Shown: positions 5,947 to 13,981 of the stretch, piece by piece | Layout of the letters: each line of letters begins with the position of its first letter | How positions within the stretch are numbered: the stretch's first letter is position 1 | Origin: a virus | Direction: 5' to 3' (one strand) | Length of the DNA: 25,567 nt | IMG/VR virus record: IMGVR_UViG_3300024517_000102 | Coordinates: 1 to 25,567 of that record | Translations under genes and position numbers: made by a program | The notes under the pieces: generated by a model | Seen by the model: only the letters and a program-made list of their open reading frames with translations | Databases searched by the model: none | What the model was told of the DNA's origin: nothing

Positions 5947-6222
5947 ATGGCAACACAACGAAGAGCATTAGCAATGTGTGATACATGTGGGTTTGTTTAT
6001 CCGCATAGAGTTATGAGATTAAATAGTTATGGAATGTTGGTATGCCCTCAAGACTTTGAAGGACAATATGATTTAAAGAATAATCCTCAGAATAAAGTAC
6101 CAAGAGTAAAAGATAACCCTGCTATTAGAAATCCCAGACCAGATAATGGTGGAAGAAATATTGCATGGAATAATGCTTCTACTACATGGGATGAGACAGA
6201 AAGGCTTTGGCAACAGATATGA
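5947..6222 (+). CDS. Small structural protein with zinc-ribbon-type CxxC (91 aa)
   Basis: ATG 5947 starts two bases after the adaptor's stop. The protein begins MATQRRALAMCDTCGFVYP and continues to VCPQDFEGQYD. C-x-x-C near residue 11 and a third Cys before PQDFEG match a small phage family (C..CG..y....R.....G..VCP.DFEG) that I have seen in tail regions of short-tailed phages. Only three Cys are present, so a classical four-Cys zinc ribbon is incomplete; a His (HRVM) could supply the fourth ligand. The C-terminal half is polar and Pro/Asn-rich. Its stop overlaps the fibre gene's ATG (ATGA). The likely role is an adaptor in the tail; that is inference. Confidence 0.65.
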   Translation: MATQRRALAMCDTCGFVYPHRVMRLNSYGMLVCPQDFEGQYDLKNNPQNKVPRVKDNPAIRNPRPDNGGRNIAWNNASTTWDETERLWQQI

Positions 6223-7898
6223 CAGATTTAACAGGAAAATTAATATCCAATACCTATAAGGATTTATTACAGGTTAACTCCAGTGCATCTAATGGTGGTA
6301 TTACAAATGCTCTGACGAACATACAATCAGGTAATGGAACTAATACGGCATTAAAACTTGCTACTAATAAAGGACAGATAACTGGAACATTCGGAGTATC
6401 AGGTAATACAAGTATTATAGGTGGTCTATATATAAGTCAGAATGTATGTGCTAGTGCTTTCTTTGGCGATGGCTCAAATATTACAGGCATTCCAATTAGT
6501 GGGAATATCTCAGTAGGTAATGCTACTATAGCTGGTAATCTTTATGTAAGTGGAACTACAAGTATTACTGGTGCTGCTGTTCTACATTCTACAGCTACTA
6601 TATCTGGAGCTACTGGCTTTCTAGGGACAGTCAGGGTAAGTGGAGCTACTTCTTTAGAATCTACTGTAGTAATGAAAGATACTGTTACTATTACTGGTAA
6701 CTCTGGATTTTTAGGAACTCTCAGGGTAAGTGGAGCTACCAGTTTAGAAGCGGCTGTTGTTATGAAAAGTACAGCAACTGTAAGTGGAGCCGCTGGATTT
6801 CTAAGCACAGTCAGAGTTAGTGGTAATACAACTATAGGCGGTACTCTGGATGTACTTGGGAATGTATGTCTGGGAGGAAACGTAACTGTAAAAGGAGATG
6901 TCCATGTAAGTAGTAAAGTTTGTGCCAGTGCTTTCTTTGGCGATGGTTCGAATATTACAGGTATTCCGATTAGTGGAAATATCTCAGTAGGTAATGCTAC
7001 TATAGCTGGTAATCTTTATGTGAGTGGGACAACAAGTATTACAGGAGCAGCAGTTCTTAAGTCTACAGCTACTGTATCAGGTAATGTAGGATTTCTTGGG
7101 ACAGCCAGAGTAGCTGGAGCTACTTCTCTTGAAGGTGCTGTAGTAATGGCTGATACTGCAACTATTACTGGTAATACAGGATTTCTGGGAACAGTAAGAG
7201 TATCTGGAGCTACTAGTTTGGAAGCAGCCGTAGTTATGAAAAGTACGGCTACTGTATCTGGAGCAGCAGGATTTCTGGGAACAGTCCGGGTAAGCGGTAA
7301 TACGACTATTGGAGGTACACTTGATGTATTAGGAAACGTATGTCTAGGCGGTAATGTAACTGTTAAGGGTGATGTACATGTAAGTAGCAAGGTTTGTGCT
7401 TCTGCTTTCTTCGGGGATGGCTCTAATATAACTGGAATACCTATATCAGGTAATATATCAGTAGGTAATGCTACCATAGGAGGAAACCTATATGTAGCAG
7501 GTACAGCCACAGTATCAGGTAATGCGGCTTTCTTGGGACAGATAGCTCTTTCTAAATCAGCAGCAGCCTCTATACACACAACAGCTATCAATGGTGTAAC
7601 TTCTGTATCCCTTAATTTTGGAACAGCACAGAATTTCCTGACTACAGTTACAGCAGCCCATACAATGGCTCAACCAACGAATTGTAGAAAGGGACAAGTA
7701 GGAAGTATTTTCTTTGTACAGTCAGGAGGAAGTGGAACTCTCTCTTGGAATGCTGCTTGGAAATTCCCGGCAGGAACTGATCCAACCTTTTCCACATCTA
7801 ATGGAGCAGTAGACAGACTCGATTATATTGTTGCTTCAATATCCAGTGATGGTGCTGGTGACAATATTCAGGCAATCTTATCACAGGAATATAGTTAA
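6219..7898 (+). CDS. Tail fibre protein with 158-residue repeats (559 aa)
   Basis: ATG 6219 overlaps the upstream TGA (6220-6222). After a short head (MTDLTGKLISNTYKDLLQVN), the protein is built from Gly/Ser/Thr/Val-rich beta repeats. Units begin at Cys 77, 235 and 393, exactly 158 residues apart: two full copies and a short third. Each begins CASAFFGDGSNITGIPISGN and contains two 30-residue sub-repeats beginning T[VL]RVSGATSLE. GDGSN-type motifs of this kind are common in marine-phage tail fibres and probably form a trimeric beta-stalk. From residue 452 a C-terminal domain (HTMAQPTN..KGQVGSIFFVQ, WKFPAGTDP) matches the end of the fibre at 9473. Function: host recognition. Confidence 0.8.
   Translation: MTDLTGKLISNTYKDLLQVNSSASNGGITNALTNIQSGNGTNTALKLATNKGQITGTFGVSGNTSIIGGLYISQNVCASAFFGDGSNITGIPISGNISVGNATIAGNLYVSGTTSITGAAVLHSTATISGATGFLGTVRVSGATSLESTVVMKDTVTITGNSGFLGTLRVSGATSLEAAVVMKSTATVSGAAGFLSTVRVSGNTTIGGTLDVLGNVCLGGNVTVKGDVHVSSKVCASAFFGDGSNITGIPISGNISVGNATIAGNLYVSGTTSITGAAVLKSTATVSGNVGFLGTARVAGATSLEGAVVMADTATITGNTGFLGTVRVSGATSLEAAVVMKSTATVSGAAGFLGTVRVSGNTTIGGTLDVLGNVCLGGNVTVKGDVHVSSKVCASAFFGDGSNITGIPISGNISVGNATIGGNLYVAGTATVSGNAAFLGQIALSKSAAASIHTTAINGVTSVSLNFGTAQNFLTTVTAAHTMAQPTNCRKGQVGSIFFVQSGGSGTLSWNAAWKFPAGTDPTFSTSNGAVDRLDYIVASISSDGAGDNIQAILSQEYS
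6447..7497 (+). repeat. 474-base coding repeat in the tail fibre (two full and one short copy)
   Basis: Copy boundaries taken at the TGT codon are 6447, 6921 and 7395. The protein copies 1 and 2 differ at roughly 13 of 158 residues by my count, while DNA differs mostly at third codon positions. Copy 3 covers about 35 residues before the sequence departs. This is a long in-frame duplication inside a fibre gene. Confidence 0.85.
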
Positions 7899-8554
7899 TG
7901 TTTCAAAATAATTTATTAATGGCAGCAACAAGTTTAAGTGCAGGGGGTGTCATATTAACCTACATAACAGCGGTTGGTGATGCTGTTAATCGAACGGTTT
8001 ACACTTTCTCGTCAGTAAGTTTTGGAGATGCGTCCAGCGGTCGTGTCATTGTCGTTAATGCCGGGGCCGGAACATCATCAGCTCGAACAATTTCAAGCGT
8101 TACCATCGGCGGTGTTACAGCTACTCAAGCGGCTCAGGCGGCCATGTCTGAAAGCTGCAATGGTACTTTTTATGCAGTCGTTTCAACGGGAACTTCAGGC
8201 GATATTGTAGTGACTTACAGTGGGTCATGTAACCGTTCAGGTATTGGAGTCTGGGGCTTGGCTGGGGCGGCTGCAACCGCTCATGATACTGTGAGTGATA
8301 GTGCCTCAAACCCCATTGCATTACCCTTGTCGATCCCCGCTTCTGGGGCCGCAATTGGTGGGTGCTACACCAACGGTGCAACCCATTCTTGGGCAAACTT
8401 GACTGAGAACTTCGAGCAAAATCCTGAAGCATCCCATTTGCATAGCGGTGCATCTGCAACATTTGAAGAGGAACAAACGGATCTTGCAATTGCCGTAACA
8501 TTGTCGAGTGCATCAATGGAAACGGGTTCGGCGGTATCGTTTGGCCCCATATAA
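7898..8554 (+). CDS. GC-rich cargo gene in the tail-fibre region (218 aa, hypothetical)
   Basis: ATG 7898 overlaps the fibre's TAA. The protein begins MFQNNLLMAATSLSAGG, a start I recall from fibre-region genes in related phages, then is beta-rich with Ala/Gly/Ser/Thr (SFGDASSGRVIVVNAGAGTS, VTIGGVTATQAAQA, GDIVVTYSG) and no membrane helix. It has three Cys, in SESCNG, GSCNRS and GCYTNG. By hand count about 50% GC over 7981-8520, against 33-38% in the two neighbouring lines I counted. The switch occurs after the first 14 or so codons, so the body appears to be a recently acquired module spliced behind a native start. Likely structural, perhaps a receptor-binding or fibre-associated protein. 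Confidence 0.7.
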   Translation: MFQNNLLMAATSLSAGGVILTYITAVGDAVNRTVYTFSSVSFGDASSGRVIVVNAGAGTSSARTISSVTIGGVTATQAAQAAMSESCNGTFYAVVSTGTSGDIVVTYSGSCNRSGIGVWGLAGAAATAHDTVSDSASNPIALPLSIPASGAAIGGCYTNGATHSWANLTENFEQNPEASHLHSGASATFEEEQTDLAIAVTLSSASMETGSAVSFGPI

Positions 8555-8607
8555 AGCGGTGATGGGGCGACTCCTGCTACAGCCTTTTAAATTTAAGGAG
8601 AGACTAA

Positions 8608-9117
8608 ATGTGGAAATATGGTAACAGAACAATAAGACCGGGAAAAGGCTGGGTTGATGATAATAAAGTCAGACATCCTTCTAACTGGCATATTTGGAGT
8701 GCAGAAGAAAAAGCTAAATATAATATTACAGAAGTTACAGAAGATACTCCTCCTGATTCCCGTCTTTATAACTGGTCGATGGATAACGATGGAAAGATAA
8801 CGTCTACTGCTAAAGCTCTTGATGATAGTAAAGGTGTGGTAGGTCTTAAAACTACCATGAAGAACGAAGTTAAAGTTCAACAAGGATCTCTTTTAAATCA
8901 AACAGATTGGGCATACATAAGACACTATGATGCTGGTACAGAAGTTCCTGCTAAGATTGAAACATGGCGCAATGCTATTCGTGTCAAAGCTACGGAGATG
9001 GAAAATGCTATTGACAATGCTACTGATACTGATGCAGTTGCCGCTCTTTTTATAAGTCACGATAAGGACGGTAAGAAAAGCGGAATACTTTATGATTGGC
9101 CTGAATTGGAGGAGTAA
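8608..9117 (+). CDS. Tail-fibre assembly-type protein (169 aa)
   Basis: ATG 8608 follows AAGGAG (8597-8602). The N-terminal part has repeated aromatic residues (MWKYGNRTIRPGKGWVDDN, WHIWSAEEKAKYNI). The C-terminal part, SLLNQTDWAYIRHYDAGTEVP followed by ETWRNAIRVKATEMENAID, is the LL..TDW..IR....G..VP..I..WR..IR segment typical of tail-fibre assembly and DUF4376-type proteins. This places it as a chaperone-like or minor tail protein for the fibres. It falls between two fibre-like genes, which supports this. It starts after a 53-base gap from the GC-rich gene and its stop overlaps the next ATG. Confidence 0.65.
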   Translation: MWKYGNRTIRPGKGWVDDNKVRHPSNWHIWSAEEKAKYNITEVTEDTPPDSRLYNWSMDNDGKITSTAKALDDSKGVVGLKTTMKNEVKVQQGSLLNQTDWAYIRHYDAGTEVPAKIETWRNAIRVKATEMENAIDNATDTDAVAALFISHDKDGKKSGILYDWPELEE

Positions 9118-9467
9118 TGTTTAAAAAAATATTAATTTCTAGTATCCTACTTTTTTTTATTTCTGGATTCGCATACGCTCAAGAACAAGAATCTGAATTA
9201 GTTTTAGGAACTATAATGACAACTCATAGAGCGCATTGCGCTCCATCAAAAGATATGTTGAAAGTATTTAAAAATGAACAGATAGTATTTACAGGAGTTG
9301 TAGATCAATCTAATATATTTAAAGTATATTTGAAAGAGGATGGGATTTGGACATCTATGTTAACTAATATATCAGGTGTATCCTGTATTTATTTTTCAGG
9401 AATGCCGGGAATATTAAGTCCTAAGAAGTCTATTAAAAAGGATACAAGTGTAAGGATATGGGAGTAA
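9117..9467 (+). CDS. Secreted small protein with signal peptide (116 aa)
   Basis: ATG 9117 overlaps the upstream TAA; GGAGG lies just upstream. Residues 1-21 form a clear Sec signal: KK, a hydrophobic core (ILISSILLFFISGF), then AYA followed by Q22, which fits a signal-peptidase I site. The mature part of about 95 residues has two Cys (41 and 90) that could form a disulfide, is beta-rich, and has no anchor or lipobox. It would be a periplasmic protein, placed among fibre genes. Possible roles are superinfection exclusion, receptor masking or envelope conditioning; the sequence does not decide. No family recognised. Confidence 0.7.
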   Translation: MFKKILISSILLFFISGFAYAQEQESELVLGTIMTTHRAHCAPSKDMLKVFKNEQIVFTGVVDQSNIFKVYLKEDGIWTSMLTNISGVSCIYFSGMPGILSPKKSIKKDTSVRIWE

Positions 9468-9472
9468 TATAA

Positions 9473-10402
9473 ATGGCTAGTACATATACAACAAATCTTC
9501 GCCTGACTAAACAAGGGGATGGAGACAATCCAAATACATGGGGTGAAGTTCTCAATAATGTTATTAGCCTTGTTGATCAGGCTGTAGCATCCTATACCAC
9601 AGTTTCTCTGGGATCTGCTGCTACCGTCACGCTTACTGAAAATCTGGGAAGTAGTGATCAGTCTCGCTCTGCTATACTGGAATTTAAAGGATCAATAGGA
9701 TCTGCTGCTACGTCTATCTTTGTTCTTATCCCTAACGCACCTAAAACTTATGCTATTAGAAATGTAGTTTCAGCTAACACAACAGCAACTGATGCTGTTA
9801 TTTTAAGAGTGGCAGGTAATGCAGGTGTAACAGTAGGAAGCGGAAGTGGTTACTATATAACAAATGGAACGTCTGTCTTTTCTGTAGTTACTCCTACAGG
9901 TACAGCCGCTTCCAGAAATGTAGGGGTTTGTGCTACTGAAATTCCTGATACATCTCTAGCTGATATAAGATATGTACAAACTTCCGTATCCAGTACTATT
10001 GTAGCTGAGAAAACATTTACAGCTTCGGTTATCTTTACCAGTGCAGTTAGAATGGAGGGACTAGTATCTTTATCAGGTGCTGTTAAATCCCATATAACAA
10101 CTCTTACAGATGCGGCTTCAGTAGCTGTAGATTTTAATGATGCTAATATATTTATGGTAACTCTGGGTGGTAACAGAACACTTGCTGCTCCCAGTAATGC
10201 TACTACAGGACAAACAGGAAGTATATATGTAATACAGGATGGTACTGGAAGTAGAACTTTAAGTTATAATAACGCTTGGAAATTCCCTGCTGGATCTGTA
10301 CCTGTTGCTACTACTACTGCTTCTGCTGTAGACCTTGTAGTTTACAGTGCCAGAAGCGCAACCACAATTGATGCTGTAATGTTGAAAAACTTTACGAGAT
10401 AA
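9473..10402 (+). CDS. Tail fibre or fibre-like protein (309 aa)
   Basis: ATG 9473 is preceded by GGAGTAATATAA. The N-terminus MASTYTTNLRLTKQGDGDN continues TWGEVLNNVISLVDQAVASY, a familiar start of marine-phage tail fibres (the virion-attachment part). The middle is beta-rich. Residues 206-309 match the end of the repeat fibre at 6219: shared positions include the P(S/T)N...GQ.GSI run, and WKFPAG (here in NNAWKFPAGSVP). It may therefore be a second fibre with the same tip domain, or a short fibre that shares an assembly or folding domain. It lacks the 158-residue repeats. Confidence 0.8.
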   Translation: MASTYTTNLRLTKQGDGDNPNTWGEVLNNVISLVDQAVASYTTVSLGSAATVTLTENLGSSDQSRSAILEFKGSIGSAATSIFVLIPNAPKTYAIRNVVSANTTATDAVILRVAGNAGVTVGSGSGYYITNGTSVFSVVTPTGTAASRNVGVCATEIPDTSLADIRYVQTSVSSTIVAEKTFTASVIFTSAVRMEGLVSLSGAVKSHITTLTDAASVAVDFNDANIFMVTLGGNRTLAAPSNATTGQTGSIYVIQDGTGSRTLSYNNAWKFPAGSVPVATTTASAVDLVVYSARSATTIDAVMLKNFTR

Positions 10403-10405
10403 TAC

Positions 10406-12556
10406 ATGACTGCCAAGCTTGCAAAATTTGATTTCAATCAAGGGTTTAATAGAGAAACTACTCAGTATGCTGAAGAAGGTAACTGGTTTGATGGTGATCG
10501 TGTAAGGTTTCGTGCTGGCAGGCCAGAGAATATAAGAGGATATGAAACAAAAGTATCGACTGCATTTGATGGATCAGCCAGAGATCTGATTGCATGGAAA
10601 GATAACAGCAATAAGAAGAGGGCTATCTTTGGTACACCTGATAAGTTATACGAACATAATGGAGATACTATTACTGATATTACTCCTATTACTACGATTG
10701 TAACCCTGACTAACTGTTTCGGTACAAGTGCAGGAACAACCAGAGTATGCTGTTCTGATGGATCACATGGAAGACAAAAGAATGATTGGGTTTTATTTAC
10801 TTCGGCAGCTACTTTTGGAAGTGATGTGAGCCTAACAGGGAATGTATATCAGATAACTTCTATTGTAAATACAAATGTTTTTACGATATCTATTACAAGT
10901 AATGCAGCAGCTACTTCTACTCAGGCAGGATCAGCCAGTTTTAATTACTATATTGCTACAGGAACAAGTGTAGCTGCACAAGGAGTAGGATATGGAGCTT
11001 CTGACTACAATGCGGCAGACCCTGTATCAGTGGGTCTTAGCAAGATTACAGCTACTGGTGGTAATGCGCTTGTTACTGTTTCCTGTGCTTCTGCTCATGG
11101 TGGTGTGGCTAATGATTTCGTAGTATTTAAAAATACTTCCATAGATTCTGTGGCTGCTACAATAGGCGGTAATCTAAATTTAACTAAGTCAGCAGCAGGA
11201 GGTCCAGAGTTTACTATTGTATCTGTTAATGGTACACAGGTTATTGTAAGTGCAGGAGCTAATGCAAGTGCCAGCGGAGATGTAACATCTTCTCTTAATA
11301 TGACAGCTCTGATCTATAAGCAGACAGATGGAGGAGGATCAGGAAGAGCTTGGGATACTGAAGCTTCAGCAGATGCTACTGATTTGGCTCTGGATATAGC
11401 GCAATGGAGTATGGATAACTGGGGAGAAGATGTCTTATTAAATCGTAGAGGAAGTAATATATATTATTTCCAGACTGCTCTTTCAACTACGCCAATGAGA
11501 GCAACAACTGTCACAACATCCCCTATCAGTGTAAACTCTCTGATTGTCTCTCCAAACGACAGACATGTAGTTGCATTGGGAGCAAATGAATTTAGTCCTA
11601 CTGCTACTGTAAGTGGAACATTTAATCCTATGGTTGTCAGATGGTCTGATCAGGATAATAGAACTAATTGGGTTCCCTCAGTAAGTTCTACGGCAGGTGA
11701 GGTTGTCCTGACAGACGGTACTCGTATTGTAGGAGCAGTCAGATCAAAGAATGCTATCAACATATGGACAGATAACTCTTTATGGCTGATGGAATTTACT
11801 GGTCCTCCCTTTACATTTAAGTTCCAACAGGCAGGAACAAACTGTGGACTGATAGGACCACATGCAGGGATCGATTATAATGGTGTAACTTACTGGATGG
11901 GATTTGATAACTTCTATGCCAATACAGGACAGGTAGAAGTACTGGATTGTACAGTCAGAAGGTTTGTCTTTGATAGACTTAATACAACCTATTATGATAA
12001 AGTATATACAGGAATTAATTCGGAGTTTAAGGAGATTATATGGCTTTATGTTTCTGATACTGCCACAGAATGTGATAGTTATGTAGTCTTTTCTCCTGAA
12101 GAAAACTATTGGGTATATGGAAATACATTCTTTACAACCTTCAGGGATAGGGAGATATTTGGTAATACAATAACTACGGGAGCAACAACAACAGGAAACT
12201 TCTTATTTAATAATGAACCAGCAGGAGTGTTTGATGGGGATGGGGAAACACTAATTTCTTTTGTAGAGTCTGCTGATTTCGATGTGGATGATGGTAATGC
12301 TATTATGTATATGAGTAGGATTATACCTGACTTTGATTTAAGTACAGGTAAAATCAAATTACATCTGACAAGTAAACAGTTTCCTGAAAGTACTGAGTCG
12401 ATAACAAAAGAGTTTGATATAACCAACACAACTAATAAAGTAGATTTTAGAGCTAGAGGAAGGCAAGCGAAGATTAGGGTATCTTGTGATTCTAACAATG
12501 CCAGTTGGAGGTGGGGATCTGTAAGGCTGGCATTACAAGGAGACGGTGGAAGATAA
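10406..12556 (+). CDS. Tail nozzle / stabilisation protein, P22 gp10-like (716 aa)
   Basis: ATG 10406 lies 3 bases after the fibre's stop. The N-terminus FDFNQGFNRETTQYAEEGNW, then DGDRVRFRAGRPENIRGY, has the widely shared phage signature G(i/f)...NT.Y..EG.W.D.D.VRFR.G.PE...G. Further in are KRAIFGTPDKLYEHNGD and IVGAVRSKNAINIWTDNSLW, typical of the beta-propeller-like nozzle (P22 gp10 or T7 gp12 type). At about 700 residues it fits the family. It would form the hexameric tube end beneath the adaptor ring, closing the packaged DNA. It follows both fibre genes, with two small tail-type genes after it. Confidence 0.75.
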   Translation: MTAKLAKFDFNQGFNRETTQYAEEGNWFDGDRVRFRAGRPENIRGYETKVSTAFDGSARDLIAWKDNSNKKRAIFGTPDKLYEHNGDTITDITPITTIVTLTNCFGTSAGTTRVCCSDGSHGRQKNDWVLFTSAATFGSDVSLTGNVYQITSIVNTNVFTISITSNAAATSTQAGSASFNYYIATGTSVAAQGVGYGASDYNAADPVSVGLSKITATGGNALVTVSCASAHGGVANDFVVFKNTSIDSVAATIGGNLNLTKSAAGGPEFTIVSVNGTQVIVSAGANASASGDVTSSLNMTALIYKQTDGGGSGRAWDTEASADATDLALDIAQWSMDNWGEDVLLNRRGSNIYYFQTALSTTPMRATTVTTSPISVNSLIVSPNDRHVVALGANEFSPTATVSGTFNPMVVRWSDQDNRTNWVPSVSSTAGEVVLTDGTRIVGAVRSKNAINIWTDNSLWLMEFTGPPFTFKFQQAGTNCGLIGPHAGIDYNGVTYWMGFDNFYANTGQVEVLDCTVRRFVFDRLNTTYYDKVYTGINSEFKEIIWLYVSDTATECDSYVVFSPEENYWVYGNTFFTTFRDREIFGNTITTGATTTGNFLFNNEPAGVFDGDGETLISFVESADFDVDDGNAIMYMSRIIPDFDLSTGKIKLHLTSKQFPESTESITKEFDITNTTNKVDFRARGRQAKIRVSCDSNNASWRWGSVRLALQGDGGR

Positions 12557-12831
12557 TGGCAAGATATCCTGCTCTTCCAAAAAGACTGAATGATCAAGAA
12601 CTCTTATCAATGTATAATCAAATACAGAGATGGGGATCAGTATTAATTAACGAACTGGATAGCAGGGACTTGGATGAACAAAACAGACCATCTACAAATA
12701 TACTGAGTGTCGTTACAATTACCAGTATAGGTAGACCTAAGAAGGGGGATATAACTTACTCAGCCAGCAGTGGAAAGTTTAGAGGGTATGTAAGTCTTGG
12801 AGCAGAAACATCTTGGCAGGATTTAAATTAA
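12556..12831 (+). CDS. Small tail-region protein (91 aa)
   Basis: ATG 12556 overlaps the nozzle's TAA. The protein, MARYPALPKRLNDQELLSMYN then WGSVLINELDSRDL, ends with a beta-rich IGRPKKGDITYSASSGKFRG motif. I recall similar small genes directly behind nozzle genes in related phages, with helix at the start and a beta C-terminus. Probably a tail structural or connector protein. Its stop overlaps the next ATG (TAATG). Function not established. Confidence 0.6.
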   Translation: MARYPALPKRLNDQELLSMYNQIQRWGSVLINELDSRDLDEQNRPSTNILSVVTITSIGRPKKGDITYSASSGKFRGYVSLGAETSWQDLN

Positions 12832-13067
12832 TGAAAACAATGGCAGAACATTTTGATTTAATAAACAATAGTACTTATCATCAGAATTTAACTAGGGGTT
12901 TGGTCTTAGATAAAAGTAGATACTCTATGCAACAAAAACAACGAGATCAATTCAGTAAAAATAAAAAATTAAATTATGGAATGGATACACCAAAAACTGA
13001 TGTTAGAGATATGGGTAATTTTGCAGCAGATCAATTACAACAAGTAGGTTATAAATATGGCAATTAA
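12831..13067 (+). CDS. Small hypothetical tail/head protein (78 aa)
   Basis: ATG 12831 overlaps the upstream TAA; ATG 12840 is an alternative, three codons later. The protein is polar and Gln/Asn-rich (DKSRYSMQQKQRDQFSKNKK), with no membrane or Cys features. It overlaps the next gene by 11 bases. No family recognised. Its place between tail and ejection genes suggests a minor virion component. Confidence 0.55.
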   Translation: MKTMAEHFDLINNSTYHQNLTRGLVLDKSRYSMQQKQRDQFSKNKKLNYGMDTPKTDVRDMGNFAADQLQQVGYKYGN

Positions 13068-13980
13068 TCCTAATGCACCATTACTTCCTGTTCCATCTCA
13101 AGGATTAGGAGTACCTGTAGCACCACCTCAAGGAGGAGGAATGCCTCAAGGAAGAGTACCTATACAACCTCAAGGAAGAATGTCTATGCAATCTCCAAGA
13201 GGAAGGTCTGTGACGGCCCCCAGATCTCGTCTAGAAGGAATACAGGACTATGCTAAGTTAGCTGATCGAGATCCTCAAAGGCTGGCTCAAGCTTTAAAAG
13301 GAGGAGTATCTCCAACATCTTTAGAAACACAACCAAATGCAGGTATTGGAAACTTGGCTTCTAATATGAAACTTATTCCTGAAGAATCAGCACCAAGAGA
13401 TTTTAGTTTACACAAGGTTTTACAACCTTTTAAGGAAGCAGCAGTATCAGCGTTAGCTAGTAATATAGATCCTGAAACAAAACAGGAATTAATAGAAAGT
13501 AAAGAACCTCCTGTACAAGAAACAATAGAAGAGACAGAGAATGTAACTATAGATAATAGTGGTATAGGTAATATAGCAAAGCAACTTATAGGAAATAATC
13601 TTTCTCAGTTGGATGGTAATATGTATGCAGGAATGGAAGAGAATGAGATAAGAAAAGCTGCCGGGGGAGGTTTAATGGGATTGGCAGTAGAAGATGAGTT
13701 TAGCGGTATGGTTGAGGGGGAAGGACATGGCATGGAAGATAATGTTCGTATGCCTATAAAGGAAGAGGGAGAAGATGTGGGAATATTAGCAGTAAGTCCT
13801 AAAGAATATGTAGTAGATTCCCATACAATGTCAGCATTGGGGAATGGTAATCCCGATGAGGGTGCTGATATAATGGATGAATTTGTCGAGAATATTAGAG
13901 AAGAAGCTTTTGGGACAAGAGAACAACCAAATGAAATTGATGGTTTAGCTTCTTTACAATCAATGTTGGAAAGGGTTTAA
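13057..13980 (+). CDS. Probable internal virion protein (307 aa)
   Basis: ATG 13057 overlaps the previous gene by 11 bases. The N-terminal 60 residues are Pro/Gln/Gly/Arg-rich and disordered (PPQGGGMPQGRVPIQPQGR). A long acidic linker follows. Towards the C-terminus are GGGLMGLAVEDEF and LAVSPKEYVVDSHTMSALGNG. The latter resembles the widespread LSPGE(F/Y)VV..hhh..hG.G motif of podoviral internal/tail proteins. This and its place ahead of two large ejection-type proteins suggest a head-internal or ejected protein. It lacks an enzymatic motif. Confidence 0.6.
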   Translation: MAINPNAPLLPVPSQGLGVPVAPPQGGGMPQGRVPIQPQGRMSMQSPRGRSVTAPRSRLEGIQDYAKLADRDPQRLAQALKGGVSPTSLETQPNAGIGNLASNMKLIPEESAPRDFSLHKVLQPFKEAAVSALASNIDPETKQELIESKEPPVQETIEETENVTIDNSGIGNIAKQLIGNNLSQLDGNMYAGMEENEIRKAAGGGLMGLAVEDEFSGMVEGEGHGMEDNVRMPIKEEGEDVGILAVSPKEYVVDSHTMSALGNGNPDEGADIMDEFVENIREEAFGTREQPNEIDGLASLQSMLERV

Positions 13981-13981
13981 A

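Noticed and set aside
7016-7591. A 191-codon open frame on the minus strand inside the tail fibre
   Set aside because: It is the mirror of the fibre's repeats: Gly/Thr/Val-rich codons give an open antisense frame of Pro/Leu/Val/Thr. It has no ribosome binding site or recognisable domain.
8121-8516. A 131-codon minus-strand frame opposite the GC-rich gene
   Set aside because: The higher GC makes stops rarer, so a long antisense frame is expected there. The translation has no domain signature.
8555-8600. Possible terminator between the GC-rich gene and the next
   Set aside because: Only a three-base GGC/GCC stem before a short TTTT could be drawn.
12106-12597. A 163-codon minus-strand frame opposite the nozzle gene
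   Set aside because: It lies fully within the well-supported nozzle frame and its neighbour; low-complexity Leu/Ser-rich translation with no start signals.
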